From: Tretioscincus oriximinensis
Lineage: Eukaryota; Chordata; Lepidosauria; Squamata; Gymnophthalmidae
Assembly (NCBI GenBank): GCA_022410635.1
Contig: JAJVDF010000247.1
Span: 655,216-719,215, forward strand
Reading direction: 5' to 3'
Length of the DNA: 64,000 bases
Of the stretch, positions 1-10,489 are shown piece after piece. Under the pieces are notes generated by a model, which made no database searches, was not told where the DNA came from, and was given only the letters and a program-made list of their open reading frames with translations. Both the position numbers and the translations under genes were made by a program. The first letter of the stretch is position 1. Each line of letters begins with the position of its first letter.

Positions 1-77
1 CCACCAGGGAGGGTGCGGTACACACCGCAAAACCGGGTTCCCCCCCCCCAAAATAAATGGGTCATCTGGTCAGCCTA
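1..77 (+). mobile_element. hAT-type non-autonomous element, right-end fragment
   Basis: Right end of the dispersed family seen complete at 63399-63973: a C-rich stretch, then GGGTCATCTGGTCAGCCTA. The rest lies before base 1. Confidence 0.75.
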
Positions 78-651
78 GGCAAATACCCATAAGCACCAAA
101 ATAGTGTGATAAAAAGTTTGCCTAGAAACATGTGCGTGAGGAAGTTCCAAATATACTGTAAATCTGAATCCGAATAGATTCAGCTACTGCCAAGCTGGTT
201 GGGCAGAAGAAAAAGTCACCGGCCAAACTCTGGCAGATACGGTGTCAGAATTATTGAAAACTGCATGAATCATTGCCTTCAAAAACCAACGGGGAGAAAT
301 TGTGCCTGAACTTGGGAGACAGCAGAGGTGGCATTGTTCCATACAGCAATCTGTTGTAGCCTCTGTAGGAAAAGAACAAACTGTCTTAATGGACACAGGA
401 CTACAGCATAAACGTAAGAGCTACATGTTCTTCTTCGGTATAAACTAAAAGTAATCTTTGCTATTCATTCTGGTTTTTTTAAAGTAACACAATTATTTAT
501 TTATCTTAAAATACTATATATTCTGCTCTTGGAGTTGTGCAAGGTATATGCAAAGATTTCTAGTCAGTGCCCAGGCTCGGCTTTTCCTATTGTAGACTAA
601 AGTAGGACGTCAAAAGTTCAAGGACCTCACATTCAAAAATAGGTCAAATAA

Positions 652-657
652 TTTATT
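652..657 (-). promoter_or_regulatory. Polyadenylation signal AATAAA for SPACA4
   Basis: A canonical AATAAA on the minus strand, 26 bases after the SPACA4 stop codon. It predicts a very short 3' UTR. Hexamer and position are seen; use is inferred. Confidence 0.55.
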
Positions 658-683
658 GCTTGCATCTTATATATATGTGTGAA

Positions 684-1055
684 TCAGAGGACACCCAACA
701 TGAACATGGTGACCAGGACAAGTTGTAGGAAAACTGATGGTGCCGTGGACAACGAAGCAGCATTGCATAAATCCCCCTCACAACAACTGGTGACCAAACT
801 GTAAATGACTCCCATGTATTCAACGGCCTGCTCCTTGCCGCATTTTATGGAGCGTGTGCAGCCCTTGTTTTTGATCATAGAGACTCCCAAGGCAGCTCCT
901 TCTCCCACGAAGCAATCTTCATCCTCTGCACAACTCATCGTGGTGGCAGGACAATTGGAGGAGGATGTGATTTCGCAGAAGTAGCAGTCCTTTGAGGAGA
1001 CAAGAGGCAACGGGCTGAACAGAAGATAGGCCAGCATGAACAGCAAAGGATGCAT
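684..1055 (-). CDS. SPACA4: SPACA4/Bouncer-like Ly6/uPAR protein, complete single-exon CDS
   Basis: A 123-residue protein. Residues 1 to ~21 form a hydrophobic signal peptide (begins MHPLLFMLAY). The mature part starts with KDC and holds ten cysteines, ending in the Ly6 signature SCCEGDLCN. A hydrophobic C-terminal tail fits a GPI-attachment signal. The segments AEDEDCF, NKGC and VIYSLVTSCC match mammalian SPACA4 (sperm acrosome membrane-associated protein 4) as I recall it. Family knowledge: SPACA4 acts on sperm in mammals, and its fish relative Bouncer acts on the egg, both in gamete binding or fusion. I chose the ATG at 1055; the frame also reads two codons upstream to a TTG at 1061, but ATG is the normal start and opens the signal peptide. 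Stop TGA is at 684-686. An intact one-exon frame suggests a functional gene. It lies ~4.1 kb beyond the last visible FAM83E exon on the same strand. Sperm or egg expression cannot be told from sequence. Confidence 0.9.
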   Translation of the reverse strand: MHPLLFMLAYLLFSPLPLVSSKDCYFCEITSSSNCPATTMSCAEDEDCFVGEGAALGVSMIKNKGCTRSIKCGKEQAVEYMGVIYSLVTSCCEGDLCNAASLSTAPSVFLQLVLVTMFMLGVL

Positions 1056-1072
1056 CGTCAATTCCGGAGAAA

Positions 1073-1080
1073 TGACGTCG
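1073..1080 (-). promoter_or_regulatory. CRE-like octamer upstream of SPACA4
   Basis: TGACGTCG on the plus strand, one mismatch from the CREB/CREM site TGACGTCA, 17 bases upstream of the SPACA4 ATG. Many post-meiotic germ-cell genes are CREM targets, so the placement is suggestive. The transcription start is unknown, so it could lie in the 5' UTR. Confidence 0.3.
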
Positions 1081-2150
1081 TCTTATCCCTCAGTCGCAGG
1101 AGAAGGACAGAAGTAGTTCGTAGGTGCTCAGGACCTTCTTCACAAGTTTTCTCTGGAGACCTTTGAACTTGGATCTGAGAGCTTCATATGCTTTGAAATT
1201 AGATCAGCTTTGATTTGTAGATCCAGTTCTCAAATAAAACAAACCAGTCCTAGAAAAATGTTCCCAGTGGCTACCAGAAATATTATCTTTCCTTCAATGC
1301 CTTCAGTTTCAATGCATATGATCTGAATGTCCTTTTCTCACAGAGGAAATTTAGTCACCCTATTTTTCCTGGAATCTGTAGTGACAAATGACTTCCTCTA
1401 AGCACAAAATTAGATTCCTCGCATTTAGTAGATTTGATTTTTCTTGAAATCCAAGAACTACAAATAAGCAATTCCTGACTTTAGAACAGAATCAGAACTT
1501 GTGGTTCCCAATAAGTGGGTTTTTATGGAGAAAAATGATGAATCGGTGAACCAGTTTTCATCACTCTAGTTCCAGATGCCTAGATCCCAAGCCATGGATT
1601 CATGTTTCAGGAGACTCTAAAATTCGGAAGCCTTCAGTGGAAATACTCGACGCCTCGAAGCTTCAATCATTTAGTTAGATACACACAAGCTTTTGAAAAC
1701 TAGTGTTATCTTAAGTTTCTTGAGTTTCTGATAGTCAAATCTCGTTGCTTTGTAACACAACTCCAAAATCTTACGGATTTCTTATTGCTTATGGATTTCT
1801 ATCCACACAGCACTGGCTGCTGACTGGCAATTTGAAGCATTGCAGCTGTAATCTATGCAAGAGACAGAAATGAATCTTTGGTGGCAAGTAAAAAGATTAT
1901 GATGGCTGCTGAAGGCATGACATCACAGTGGTGTCAAAAGCTCATTGGCAGATTCTGTTGAGAACCTTTGAGTATAACATACCTTTTTGTTGATGTCACA
2001 GAAGGAAAGAATAAAAGAAGGAAGAATACCTTGGGATAGTATAGCTGGATGCTATGTTCAGTTTTAGAAATGTGGATAACAAATTAATCCCTTTTTTTTC
2101 AGGAAGCAAGATTATTGTTGTTGTGTATCACTGAGTCATAGCCAATTATG
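1081..2150. other. Non-coding stretch upstream of SPACA4
   Basis: AT-rich sequence with no ORF, exon or repeat I recognise. It should contain the SPACA4 promoter and any upstream exon. If FAM83E continues past base 1, this is also intron of FAM83E. Confidence 0.4.
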
Positions 2151-2154
2151 GGTT

Positions 2155-2261
2155 TACTGCAGGGACACCTCTATGCAGTTCTTGGCAAAGAAACAGAAGT
2201 AGTTTGCCATCTAGGGAGAGGCTAGGAATTGAACTATTAACCCTCTACTTTCCAGACAGTA
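2155..2261 (-). repeat. tRNA-derived SINE fragment
   Basis: On the minus strand it shows a B-box-like GGGTTAATAGTTCAATTCC region followed by a body similar to the plus-strand copy at 17876-18015. It abuts another SINE. Confidence 0.45.
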
Positions 2262-2573
2262 TGCTTTACAACTGTCGCTAAGGAAACAGTCTCTGATCTG
2301 GGAGATCAGGTTTTGAAGCCCTGTGCTGGACGTGGGGAGGGGGGAGCACCTTCCACTAGCCCGTAGCTCTAGCCAACCCAGCTATGCGAAAGCAAGAATT
2401 GTAAGAAATTGCAACTGACTGCAAGTAGATACATGGGAACCACCAAAGCCTGGTGGGGAAGATAGAATGTGAGCCTTCGGGCAAAATACCCTTTTAAGCC
2501 GCTTTGAGTCCCTTTGAAAAGTGAGAAAAATGGGGTATAAGAACCCAGTTCTTCTACTTCTTCTTGAACTGGA
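2262..2573 (+). repeat. tRNA-derived SINE (family A), near full length
   Basis: A tRNA-like head (B box GGTTTTGAAGCC), a body with GTAGCTCTAGCCAACCCAGC, the segment AAGCCGCTTTGAGTCCCTTT and a CTTCTTCTACTTCTT tail. Related copies lie at 38881-39091 (plus), 35945-36263 (minus) and, split by an LTR, 33686-34640 (minus). Confidence 0.75.
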
Positions 2574-2622
2574 ATATAGTCACTTCCAAGAAATGAGGTA
2601 CAAAGATTTATTTCCTGCATTC

Positions 2623-2697
2623 CTGGCTTCCTGCATTATTTCTCATTCTAACTAAATGTCACATTTAGTTAGAATGAGAAGTAATGCAGGAAGCCAG
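2623..2697. repeat. Near-perfect 75-bp inverted repeat with one-base spacer
   Basis: Arms 2623-2659 and 2661-2697 are 37 bases each and pair at 36 of 37 positions around C2660. The left arm begins CTGGCTTCCTGCATTA. It lies 50 bases past a SINE in the presumed FAM83E intron. Confidence 0.9.
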
Positions 2698-2699
2698 TT

Positions 2700-5190
2700 T
2701 TGTCTGAAACTAAAGTCCCAGTGTCTTGAACTATGGAGCTATTTTGACTACAACCAAGCTCTCTATGGAAGCTGGGAGCTGAACAGTCCAAATAATTCAA
2801 AGATCCAGCTTTTACCCCTATGATTCCTCTACTGACAACTACAGAATTAAACTAGAAAATGTTTCCTTTCCAGCAACACCCAACAAATGTTAAAATCTGC
2901 ATTAAAACATTGTCAAAGACTGCAATTAGAAGTCAACAGGAAGAGAAACTTCCTTAATGGCAGGTATTTCTTGTCCCAACGTTTGCATCAACCAAAAAAG
3001 CCATAGGTGTCACGCACCACATAACATTGTCATCATCTGTGTCACGCAAAGAGACTTTCACATATTAGACGTCTGTCTGTGACAGGCATAAACCTGAGCA
3101 ATGACAGCACTACCTAGCAGCGGGCTGTCAAAAAGCAGTCACTTATTGCATGCTTGTCTGGCAAGTGGCTTGTTAAAGGTGCTTTGCTATTGAACTTGGC
3201 AGTATTTATTGTAAGTTCAGTAATTACAGAGAGGACGGGTAGACCAGGAGCTGAAGATACAACATGGAAGCAGAGCAACTGTTTATAGAAGAAATGGTAG
3301 TTGAATACAGCACTCTGGGCTAGATGCAAGATTTGGTATGGGTTTGGACTAGACAAACTTTATTAATTCCCTTACTCTGAAGAAGCAAGTGTGTGTGAGT
3401 CCAATCTTCTCATTGACTGCCCCCAAGAGAAAAATACAGGATCTTGTTTGGGCCCCACCATTCTCTCTCTCTCTCCAATGGTGAAGCTAGTGCAAGTACA
3501 TATTTGTGTGGACTCTTGCTCCTGTGATGGTGAAATCACTAATTTGGGATATTTCAGTGGTGCCTGGTGGCCAATCTGGGTTTGGATTCAGAACCATGAA
3601 GGTGCCATTTTCTTTAAGGTCCACAGCAGCCATAAGTATCCAGTCATATTGCTATTCTAGGAAAATTTAGGTGGAAAATTGATTTTCCTGCAATAGCAAT
3701 GGCATGCAATTTTGCCCCTGAGTCCTGGGATTATGTTGGGATTGCCATGAAGGCAAGTGGCAATCCCTTAGGCCCCTGACAAAACCCACAATTTAAGCTG
3801 TCGGACCATAGGCAGCAAGTTAATGTCAAGCAAGAGCAGCAGAATATAGGGGCAATACATTCTATACAAGTTTTACCAATTCGATATTCAGGTCACAGCC
3901 CTCCAGCCTGGCTTTTCGTTCACATAGTAGCCAACCAACTGCGCCTGGGAATCCTCAGCATGCATGTTCTGTTTGGGGCCGATCCAAAAAATAAATCCAA
4001 AAACTCCTAGAGAACCCCAGATGGCTATATTCACACAGCACTTGTATATTCCTGATAATCTGGTTTTCTGGTTCATACTTTTACAGTACATTGTATTCCA
4101 GTTATAGAATATACATAGATTTTCTATGTACATGACACAGTCTCTGTCAGCCATTTTATTTGCTGGTTGTTAAGAGGAAGTCTAAGTCCATCCTCCCAAA
4201 TGCTACTGGATAGTTTGCTGTCAATATCAGATTCCTCCACCTCTCGCCCTCGTGGTTTCTCTTTCTCGTCAAAACTATCCACACATCAAAGCTTTCCTGC
4301 AATAACCCAGAATACCGATTTGATAGTGGGGTTCCCTGGAAAGCGGATCATCCTGATAATTGACTTTAAAACCCACAATCTGCCAGTTTATATAACAATG
4401 TAATAAAGCAAATACAACAGAAATGTGACTTTCAAGTTGATTATTGACCACATCTGGATGCAGTCTCTGTTTTCTTTTATACCTCTCCCTCGTACGCCAG
4501 TGGATATTTAAAATTAGGAAACCATTTTAAGTATCCTGGCTTGGTCTATAATCCATGTAGTTCAGGTGAAGCCCATTACTAGGAGGGAACCAGTATGGAA
4601 GCAAAATCCATAGATCTATTCTAAGGCTGCATCATCACACATGACATGATATTTAGTGAGATGAAAGCAACATCATCTTCCATCTATTCCAAGAGAATAC
4701 GCATGCTGAGCTCACTAAAAAAAATCACTAAAAAGGTCTGCCGCCGCGGAATTTCCTGCCACTGCGTTTTGTGCGATTCAACAGCAGGCATTTTGTAAAG
4801 TCCAAAAGAAAACTCCATGGAGACATTCAGCAATGAGAACATGGCAGATTCATTGGCTCTTGGCTGACAGAGAATGCTTGGGAATTGTAAAGTAAGTGCA
4901 GCAATGTCTTGTGTGGTTTGTCATATGACAAGATTGCTGGGCAATGTGTTGGAACAGCATGGAAGCTTTAAGGTAAGTGGGGGTGGATGGCGAATGTGTT
5001 TTAAAAGAAGCCGTGAGGGGAAGGGTCTTTAATCCATACTAGAGGTAAGTACAAAAATGCACACATCTGGGATTTTCGTGCTGGTGGATTCCCACACTGT
5101 CTTATGCACTTACCACGTTCGCCACATCTGAATGCATCCTTGGGCTGCTATCAAATGCCGTCTGTTGCAACTGCTGTTGTGACAGAAAGG
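2700..5190. other. Non-coding stretch, probable FAM83E intron
   Basis: No exon with FAM83E similarity was found, specifically no minus-strand exon opening with the expected FTW after an acceptor. No repeat was recognised with confidence. Short ORFs here have no coding features. Confidence 0.4.
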
Positions 5191-5197
5191 ATTCTCA

Positions 5198-5359
<162 letters not shown>

Positions 5360-6164
5360 TTATTGTTTCTGATCTCCCGCCAGGCAAAGAGGTAATTTTG
5401 CATTGCAAAGTGTAAGGACAAAGGAATCAATCCTCGTTATTTGAGAAGATATCACTCTGCCTGGCTTCATGCTATTTCCCCATTTTTTACATTCTATCCT
5501 GCCTCCTGCACATTTCCCCAAATTATTCCCTTCGGACTTAGCTAGCTTTGAAAATTGGGTGACTTGATGCACCTTCCTAGATCTAATCTCTATGGTTCCT
5601 CCTGCTGCAAATGAATTTGAAGTTAGTCTAAATTATTTGGGGGACAGGGGACGTATGGACTCTAGTTCTACACGATAGCACACCCCAATAGGAAGACTTA
5701 ATCTGTAGACAATGGCAGTATGTCATACTCCTTTGATAAAACAGCCTGCACATTGTGTTAGAAAAAAGAAAATCCCTTTTGCATTACTAAAGAGTGGTTA
5801 AGTTGATCGATGGAGAGCCATTGAAGCTGAAGGCCAGAGCTTCTGAATGGAGGGATAATTTTTCTCTTCCTCCCATGGCAGGAGGTGATATTGCCCAAGA
5901 GTCATATTGTCAACATTGCCAACAGTGATATTGTTAATGATTGGGGTGGGGAGGAAGGAAGAATGAACAATGGGGCAGGGAAGAAGTCCAGCAAGACAGA
6001 GTCTGAGTAAAGAATGGAATTTAAAAAAGACGAAGGTCTGTACTATCATGCAGATGGTAGGCGCCTATTCTGAGATATAGTCTGGAACAATGCCCAGTGT
6101 GAAAAGTGTCTGAGGTGTATCTGCTTCCAGGCTGCTGCGAACCAAACCCCACCCCTATAATCAC

Positions 6165-6332
6165 CTCTGTGTGTCGGACATTGAGGCACGTTTTCTCAGC
6201 CATTGCAAGGAACGAGGGAAGGTGCTGACCACTGAGAACAACGTAGACAGGAACTCGTCGCCTGAGAGCAGCATCGTATAGGTCTAGGAGGATGTCAGGG
6301 TCTGTAAAAACGTCCATGACTATGGCGATCAC
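6165..6332 (-). CDS. FAM83E: FAM83E, second coding exon (DUF1669 domain)
   Basis: An exon of exactly 56 codons. Acceptor CTAG precedes 6332 and donor GTGATT starts at 6164. It begins VIAIVMDVFTDPDILLDLYD and continues AALRRRVPVYVVLSGQHLPS; MDVFTD and RRxVPVY are diagnostic of FAM83 proteins. Both ends are phase 0. A short fragment of a terminal-inverted-repeat element (about 6050-6115) sits ~50 bases past the donor in the intron. Confidence 0.95.
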
Positions 6333-6339
6333 CTAGGGA

Positions 6340-7620
6340 GCAAACAGTTTGATCTTTGGTAAACGTAATTGTGGCCGGCGATTGTTTTTCAGCTTAACAA
6401 GCCCCAAGTCTACATGAAAGAGAAATGAATCTTGGNTCTGAGGAATGTATGCAAAACAAGTGTACAGACTGTCCATAAACAGCCTAAATTTGCATTTATT
6501 ATGTTGGTTGAGCAAACATTAGTTTGGCTTTGGTTTCATTTATCTCCTTTTGGTTATTCACTTGGTATGGAAATCTGAAATTTGTGTCCCTCACTGGAAT
6601 AGGGAGCATATGTCACATTCATGGGCAGAATGGTCCGTGAACAGAAACCAGAATACATTAAAGGNAGCACTTGCTATAATTATTAAGACTGGAGTCCTGA
6701 TGACAACTTGGGCAGTTGTCTTTTTAAGATGCAGATGTAGTTGTTATAGTCTTCTCAGCAACGCCCAACGCCTCAGAACTAAACTTCAGACCCTCGGCTT
6801 TTTAGGCTGATTTATTACCACACAAAGAACTTCATTAGAAATTATTATACCCTTGAGTAAAGAAAATAGCCTTTAAATCATGGCAGTAACAGTGCAACTC
6901 TTTTTGATACGAAATAGGTGAAGGTTTTGCCTTCTTTTACTACCTGGACATGCCCAGAAGCAATAGTGAGCCATTATGTGAGACAAGATTGCTGGATTTT
7001 GTGATTGGGGCCTGATTCAGCAGGGCTCCTCTGATTAAATTCTACTCCACTTTAAAAAAATGATTTGAGCTCAGTTAATGGTAATTGCAGGATTCTCCGT
7101 TTAGTCCTGGGATATGTAGGTGATACTGGTTCCCCACAACATGGTTTTATATTATTTTTTCCATGAACAACAATTTACGTAATTCTTGAACAAAAAAATC
7201 AATGACTTTTTTATGATCTATAACTAGGTCTTATTTTTGAAGTCAGGCTTATATTTTGAGCATTTCTCAAAAATTCTGAAAAATTTTGCTTGGGCTTATT
7301 TTGGGGTAGGTCTTATTTTCAGCAAAACTGAGTAGCACATAATATTGCTATTTCGAGAAACACAGCAACCATAACAGACATTTAACATTAGTGATCTTTG
7401 CCTCAACCTGCCAGTTCCTTTCCTAACTGTTCCTTTTGCAAATCCTTGGCCAACAAGTGTTAAAAACCAAAGGGAAGTGATGGTATTTCTTTCTTGACAG
7501 GAGAATAATAATGAAAGAAGCCAGCAGATAGTCCATGAATGCCTATCTCATTTGGTGGGATGACAAGAAGGTCCACAATTGGACCCACTCTGACTCCACA
7601 ATTCTGACTTTAGTCCATCT
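6340..7620. other. FAM83E intron with old transposon remnant
   Basis: Between coding exons 1 and 2. About 7130-7330 holds an AT-rich segment with repeated CTTATTTT motifs, resembling dispersed hAT-type remnants of amniote genomes; that assignment is weak. The rest is featureless. Confidence 0.3.
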
Positions 7621-7624
7621 GTCA

Positions 7625-7825
7625 GATGAAGCAGCCTGGATAGCTTTAAGACAGGATTAGACAAGTTCATGGAAGCCAAGGATATAAACAATTACTAGGA
7701 TAGTTGTCTTGATACTGCCTCTGAGCTGGAGCAACAGGCTGTATTTATGAAAACATTTGCAGGTTGAAACAAGTGAAGATTTTGCCTTCCATAATGCTGG
7801 ACTAGATGGGCTCCAGCCGATTCAG
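7625..7825 (+). mobile_element. CR1 LINE 3' fragment
   Basis: Diverged CR1 3' region: GACAGGATTAGACAAGTTCATGG-like segment, then GGAGCAACAGGC, then ATGCTGGACTAGATGGGCT. It lies in the FAM83E intron between coding exons 1 and 2. Confidence 0.75.
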
Positions 7826-8074
7826 CAGTGCTTGTGTGCACTGGTGTTGTGAAACAAGCCACTGATGCATCGGAAAAAAATTGTAAACATTCAAAGATTT
7901 GGGATCTGGCCTTGGGGACTGTTTTGTTGAATCAGCAGGAGCTGACTGACATACTTCTAATCTTATTGCAGCCCTCCAGATGTCCCTGGGCACACTGGGG
8001 TTATCATGGAACATTAGAACGGAAGAGGAGCCCTGCTCAATCAGGCCTGAGCCCATCTAGTCCAGCATTCTACT
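7826..8074 (+). repeat. Composite unclassified repeat plus reversed CR1 end (copy 1)
   Basis: The block runs from GCTTGTGTGCACTGGTGTTG through AGCCCTCCAGATGTCCC to a minus-strand CR1 end (CCCATCTAGTCCAGCATTCT). The same arrangement recurs at 56188-56450, so it spread or was duplicated as one unit. The first ~200 bases match no family I know. Confidence 0.6.
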
Positions 8075-8683
8075 AGGACAGATGTCTTGATGTTGCCTCT
8101 GAGATGGAGCAACAGGCAGTACTCCTGAAATACCATTTGCAGGGCGGGCGTCGAGGACCTCTTCAGCCTTGAAAGGAGACGTTTGAGGGGTGATCTGATT
8201 GAAGTGTACAAAATCATGCATGGGATCGACAGAGTGAATAGAGAAAAAATGTTTTCTCTATCACACAACACAAGGACCAGAGGGCACTCCTTAAAACTGT
8301 TGGGTAGAAAAGTGAGAACAGACAAAGGAAAGTATTTTTTTCACCCAGAGGGTCATCGGCCTGTGGAATTTACTTCCTGAAGAGGTAGTGGTAGCTAACA
8401 GCTTGGATAGTTTCAAGACAGGACTAGGCAGGTTTATGGACACTAAGGGTATAAATGGATACTAGGATAGTTGTCTGGGTGTAGCCTCCGGGATGGAGCA
8501 ACAGGCAGGACTCCTGAAATACCATTTGCAGGGAGTCACGAACAAGAGCAGCGTATTTTGCTTTCCTCTGTTCGGACTGCCCAGGTGCATCTGGTGGGCC
8601 TCTGTGTGACACAGAATGCTGGACTCGATGGGCTGTGGCCTGATCCAGTATGGCTCTTCTTATGTTCTTATGTTCTTATGTTG
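8075..8683 (+). mobile_element. CR1 LINE 3' region, 5'-truncated
   Basis: Encodes the degraded end of CR1 ORF2 (residues like RGDLIEVYKIMHGIDRVNRE) followed by the 3' UTR and three TTCTTATG units. A short separate CR1 piece occupies 8075-8150. Very similar to 18078-18365. Confidence 0.85.
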
Positions 8684-8808
8684 AAGATTTTGTCTTCTTC
8701 TGTTCCAGACTGCCCGGGTTCAATTGGTGGGTCATTGTATGAGACAGAATGCTGGACTAGATGGGCTCCCGCCTGATCCAGCAGGGCTCCTCTTATGTTC
8801 TTATGAAA
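8684..8808 (+). mobile_element. CR1 LINE 3' tail, second tandem fragment
   Basis: Contains CAGACTGCCCGGGTTCAATT, ATGCTGGACTAGATGGGCT and TTATGTTCTTATG. It directly follows another CR1 tail. Confidence 0.8.
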
Positions 8809-8809
8809 G

Positions 8810-9990
8810 CTATTCAAACTATTCTACTGTATTATTTGACTGCAAATGTTACCAATCTCCTACAACACAACTAAAGAATCATGGTTTGCTTCCACATACA
8901 GACCATACTTCCTGGTATAAAGTGTGTGATTCTGGTCAAGAAATGTCTGACAGTGGGGACTGTTACCCCTAGACATCTCAAGCAAATGCTCCCCCATCCT
9001 CTGATGTTGCAGGCCAGGGGCAGTTTTGCAATGTGCTGCAATCAGCTCATTTCTAGGACTGTGTCCGGAGCCTGGCAAATGACTGGCAAAATTTGCAGTC
9101 TTGTAATGACAGGCAGTGTGACTTTGACCAGCAAATTTAAATATTTTATGGAAAGCAGAATGGGTGGGTACAGCAGCAGGATTGGCTGAAGTCAGCAGCT
9201 CGTTAAGGTCATTTGTTTTTTGTGTGAATGTTAAAAAGTAAGATTTCAACCATGCGGTCATAAATCATGCGGTGCTTCTGCACCCTATCCTACCTGTTAA
9301 ACTGGTACATCTGTGTAAATACCTAATTATAAAAGTCTCATAAATCATCATTTTTCTCCTCCCAAGTATTTGAGTTGGATAATTCTTTAAAGTTCTTTCC
9401 AATGAATACAGTGAAACACAAAACACATTAAGGAGGATGGAGGAATACTGCTCAAACAAAACTGATTCTGAAAGTCTTTGGAGGAAATTTCAGTTATGCT
9501 TTTTGATAGCAGATTTGGAATATTTGTGACTGCTTGCAGCTGATGAGAAGGAAATGGATATTGTTCCGATTCTGCAGTTACCTTCATCATCACAGCTAAA
9601 TAGCAGGGTGAAATTGCAGATCAAGCTCTTAGATGCAAACAGCCAATGATAGAAATATCTGGAATTGTTCCTGGGCTTATGCAGTGGCCAAGAAGAATTT
9701 TGTTGCTATATGAGAAAACTGGGTATGGTAAACTTTTTCCTAAAATACCTATATCATGGGACTTTGCCACAGATATGTATGGGCAACCCCAGTAAAGTGC
9801 CAGAACAATCCTGGACTTTACTACCCTGTCTTCGTCCATATAAACTTATATTGCTTAGTGCAAGAAGGATCCACAGGGGAGTTATGTATCGATTATCTGG
9901 AAATGTTTTGATACCTTGTTCTGAACTGTCAGTTCCTCAAAACCACATACATTTTCCACCCTTTCATGAACATCTATATGAACTAAAATC
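8810..9990. other. FAM83E intron, no feature recognised
   Basis: Between a CR1 tail and coding exon 1. Several short ORFs on both strands overlap here but show no domain, splice structure or codon pattern. Confidence 0.35.
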
Positions 9991-10021
9991 AGACTCACCA
10001 ACATCCATTCATTTTCAATAC

Positions 10022-10477
10022 CTTATTGGCTTCCTGGATACATCTGCGCACCAGTTCCTTGATATGTGGGGCTCCTTCCGCCGGGGGATGGGTATAAACT
10101 TCTGCTCGAGTAATCCCTTTCCAAACACTATTGTCTGGCCACCCCAGCTCCAGATCTGGGGTCGTCTCATCTGATTGCCCAGGCCAGTAACTGAGACTTG
10201 ATCCTTTGTCCCCATGATTGTGTCCTGTTCCACCTATTGAGGGAGCTTGTGCATCTTCTGTAGTTGCCAAGGCCTTCAGCTCCTGTAATTCTCCATCAGA
10301 CAAAAAAGAGCGCAGCTTTTCCTTGGAAAGGCATTCTTTAAAAGCTGCTTCACCTTCAGCCAGAAGTGCTTCAAGGGCTAATCGTTGACCCTCACTATAA
10401 TAAAATTCAGGGTTTGATTCAGTTACCTTAACATACGGCTCCTCACTCTCCAGACAGCGGATTTGGGAACCAGCCAT
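10022..10477 (-). CDS. FAM83E: FAM83E, first coding exon with start codon
   Basis: 152 codons from ATG at 10477 to a phase-0 donor (AAG then GTATTG, 10021-10016). The protein opens MAGSQIRCLESEEPYVKV and carries FYYSEGQRLALEALLAEG, SLSYWPGQS and WKGITRAEVYTHPP, closely matching mammalian FAM83E rather than other FAM83 paralogues. Known family role: DUF1669 anchors casein kinase 1 isoforms and directs their location; it lacks phospholipase D activity. With the next two exons ~250 residues are recovered with no stop or frameshift. An acceptor (CTCTTTTCTAG, ending at 10484) lies six bases before the ATG, so at least one non-coding 5' exon must exist at higher coordinates. The C-terminal half is missing from the window. 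Confidence 0.95.
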
Positions 10478-10483
10478 GATTTT
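10478..10483 (-). other. FAM83E: FAM83E 5' UTR remnant and splice acceptor before start exon
   Basis: Only six non-coding bases separate the ATG from a pyrimidine-rich acceptor whose AG is at 10485-10484. The promoter and first exon are therefore elsewhere, upstream on the minus strand (above 10.5 kb). I could not identify that exon. Confidence 0.6.
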
Positions 10484-10489
10484 CTAGAA

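Noticed and set aside
1056..1061. Upstream TTG start for SPACA4, giving two more residues
   Set aside because: Vertebrate genes start at ATG. The ATG at 1055 opens the signal peptide directly.
2623..2697. microRNA precursor
   Set aside because: A one-base loop and almost perfect long stem do not fit a Dicer/Drosha hairpin; no evidence of expression.
6165..6332. 6021-6332 as a stand-alone 103-residue gene
   Set aside because: Only 6165-6332 resembles FAM83E; splice sites bound it exactly and the rest of the frame is intron.
8860..9261. 133-codon minus-strand ORF in the FAM83E intron
   Set aside because: No similarity to a known family, overlapped by other frames, no splice or start context.
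9995..10021. FAM83E exon 1 reading on to a stop at 9995
   Set aside because: The last eight residues are read through the donor GTATTG; similarity to the family ends at 10022 and the next exon joins in phase.
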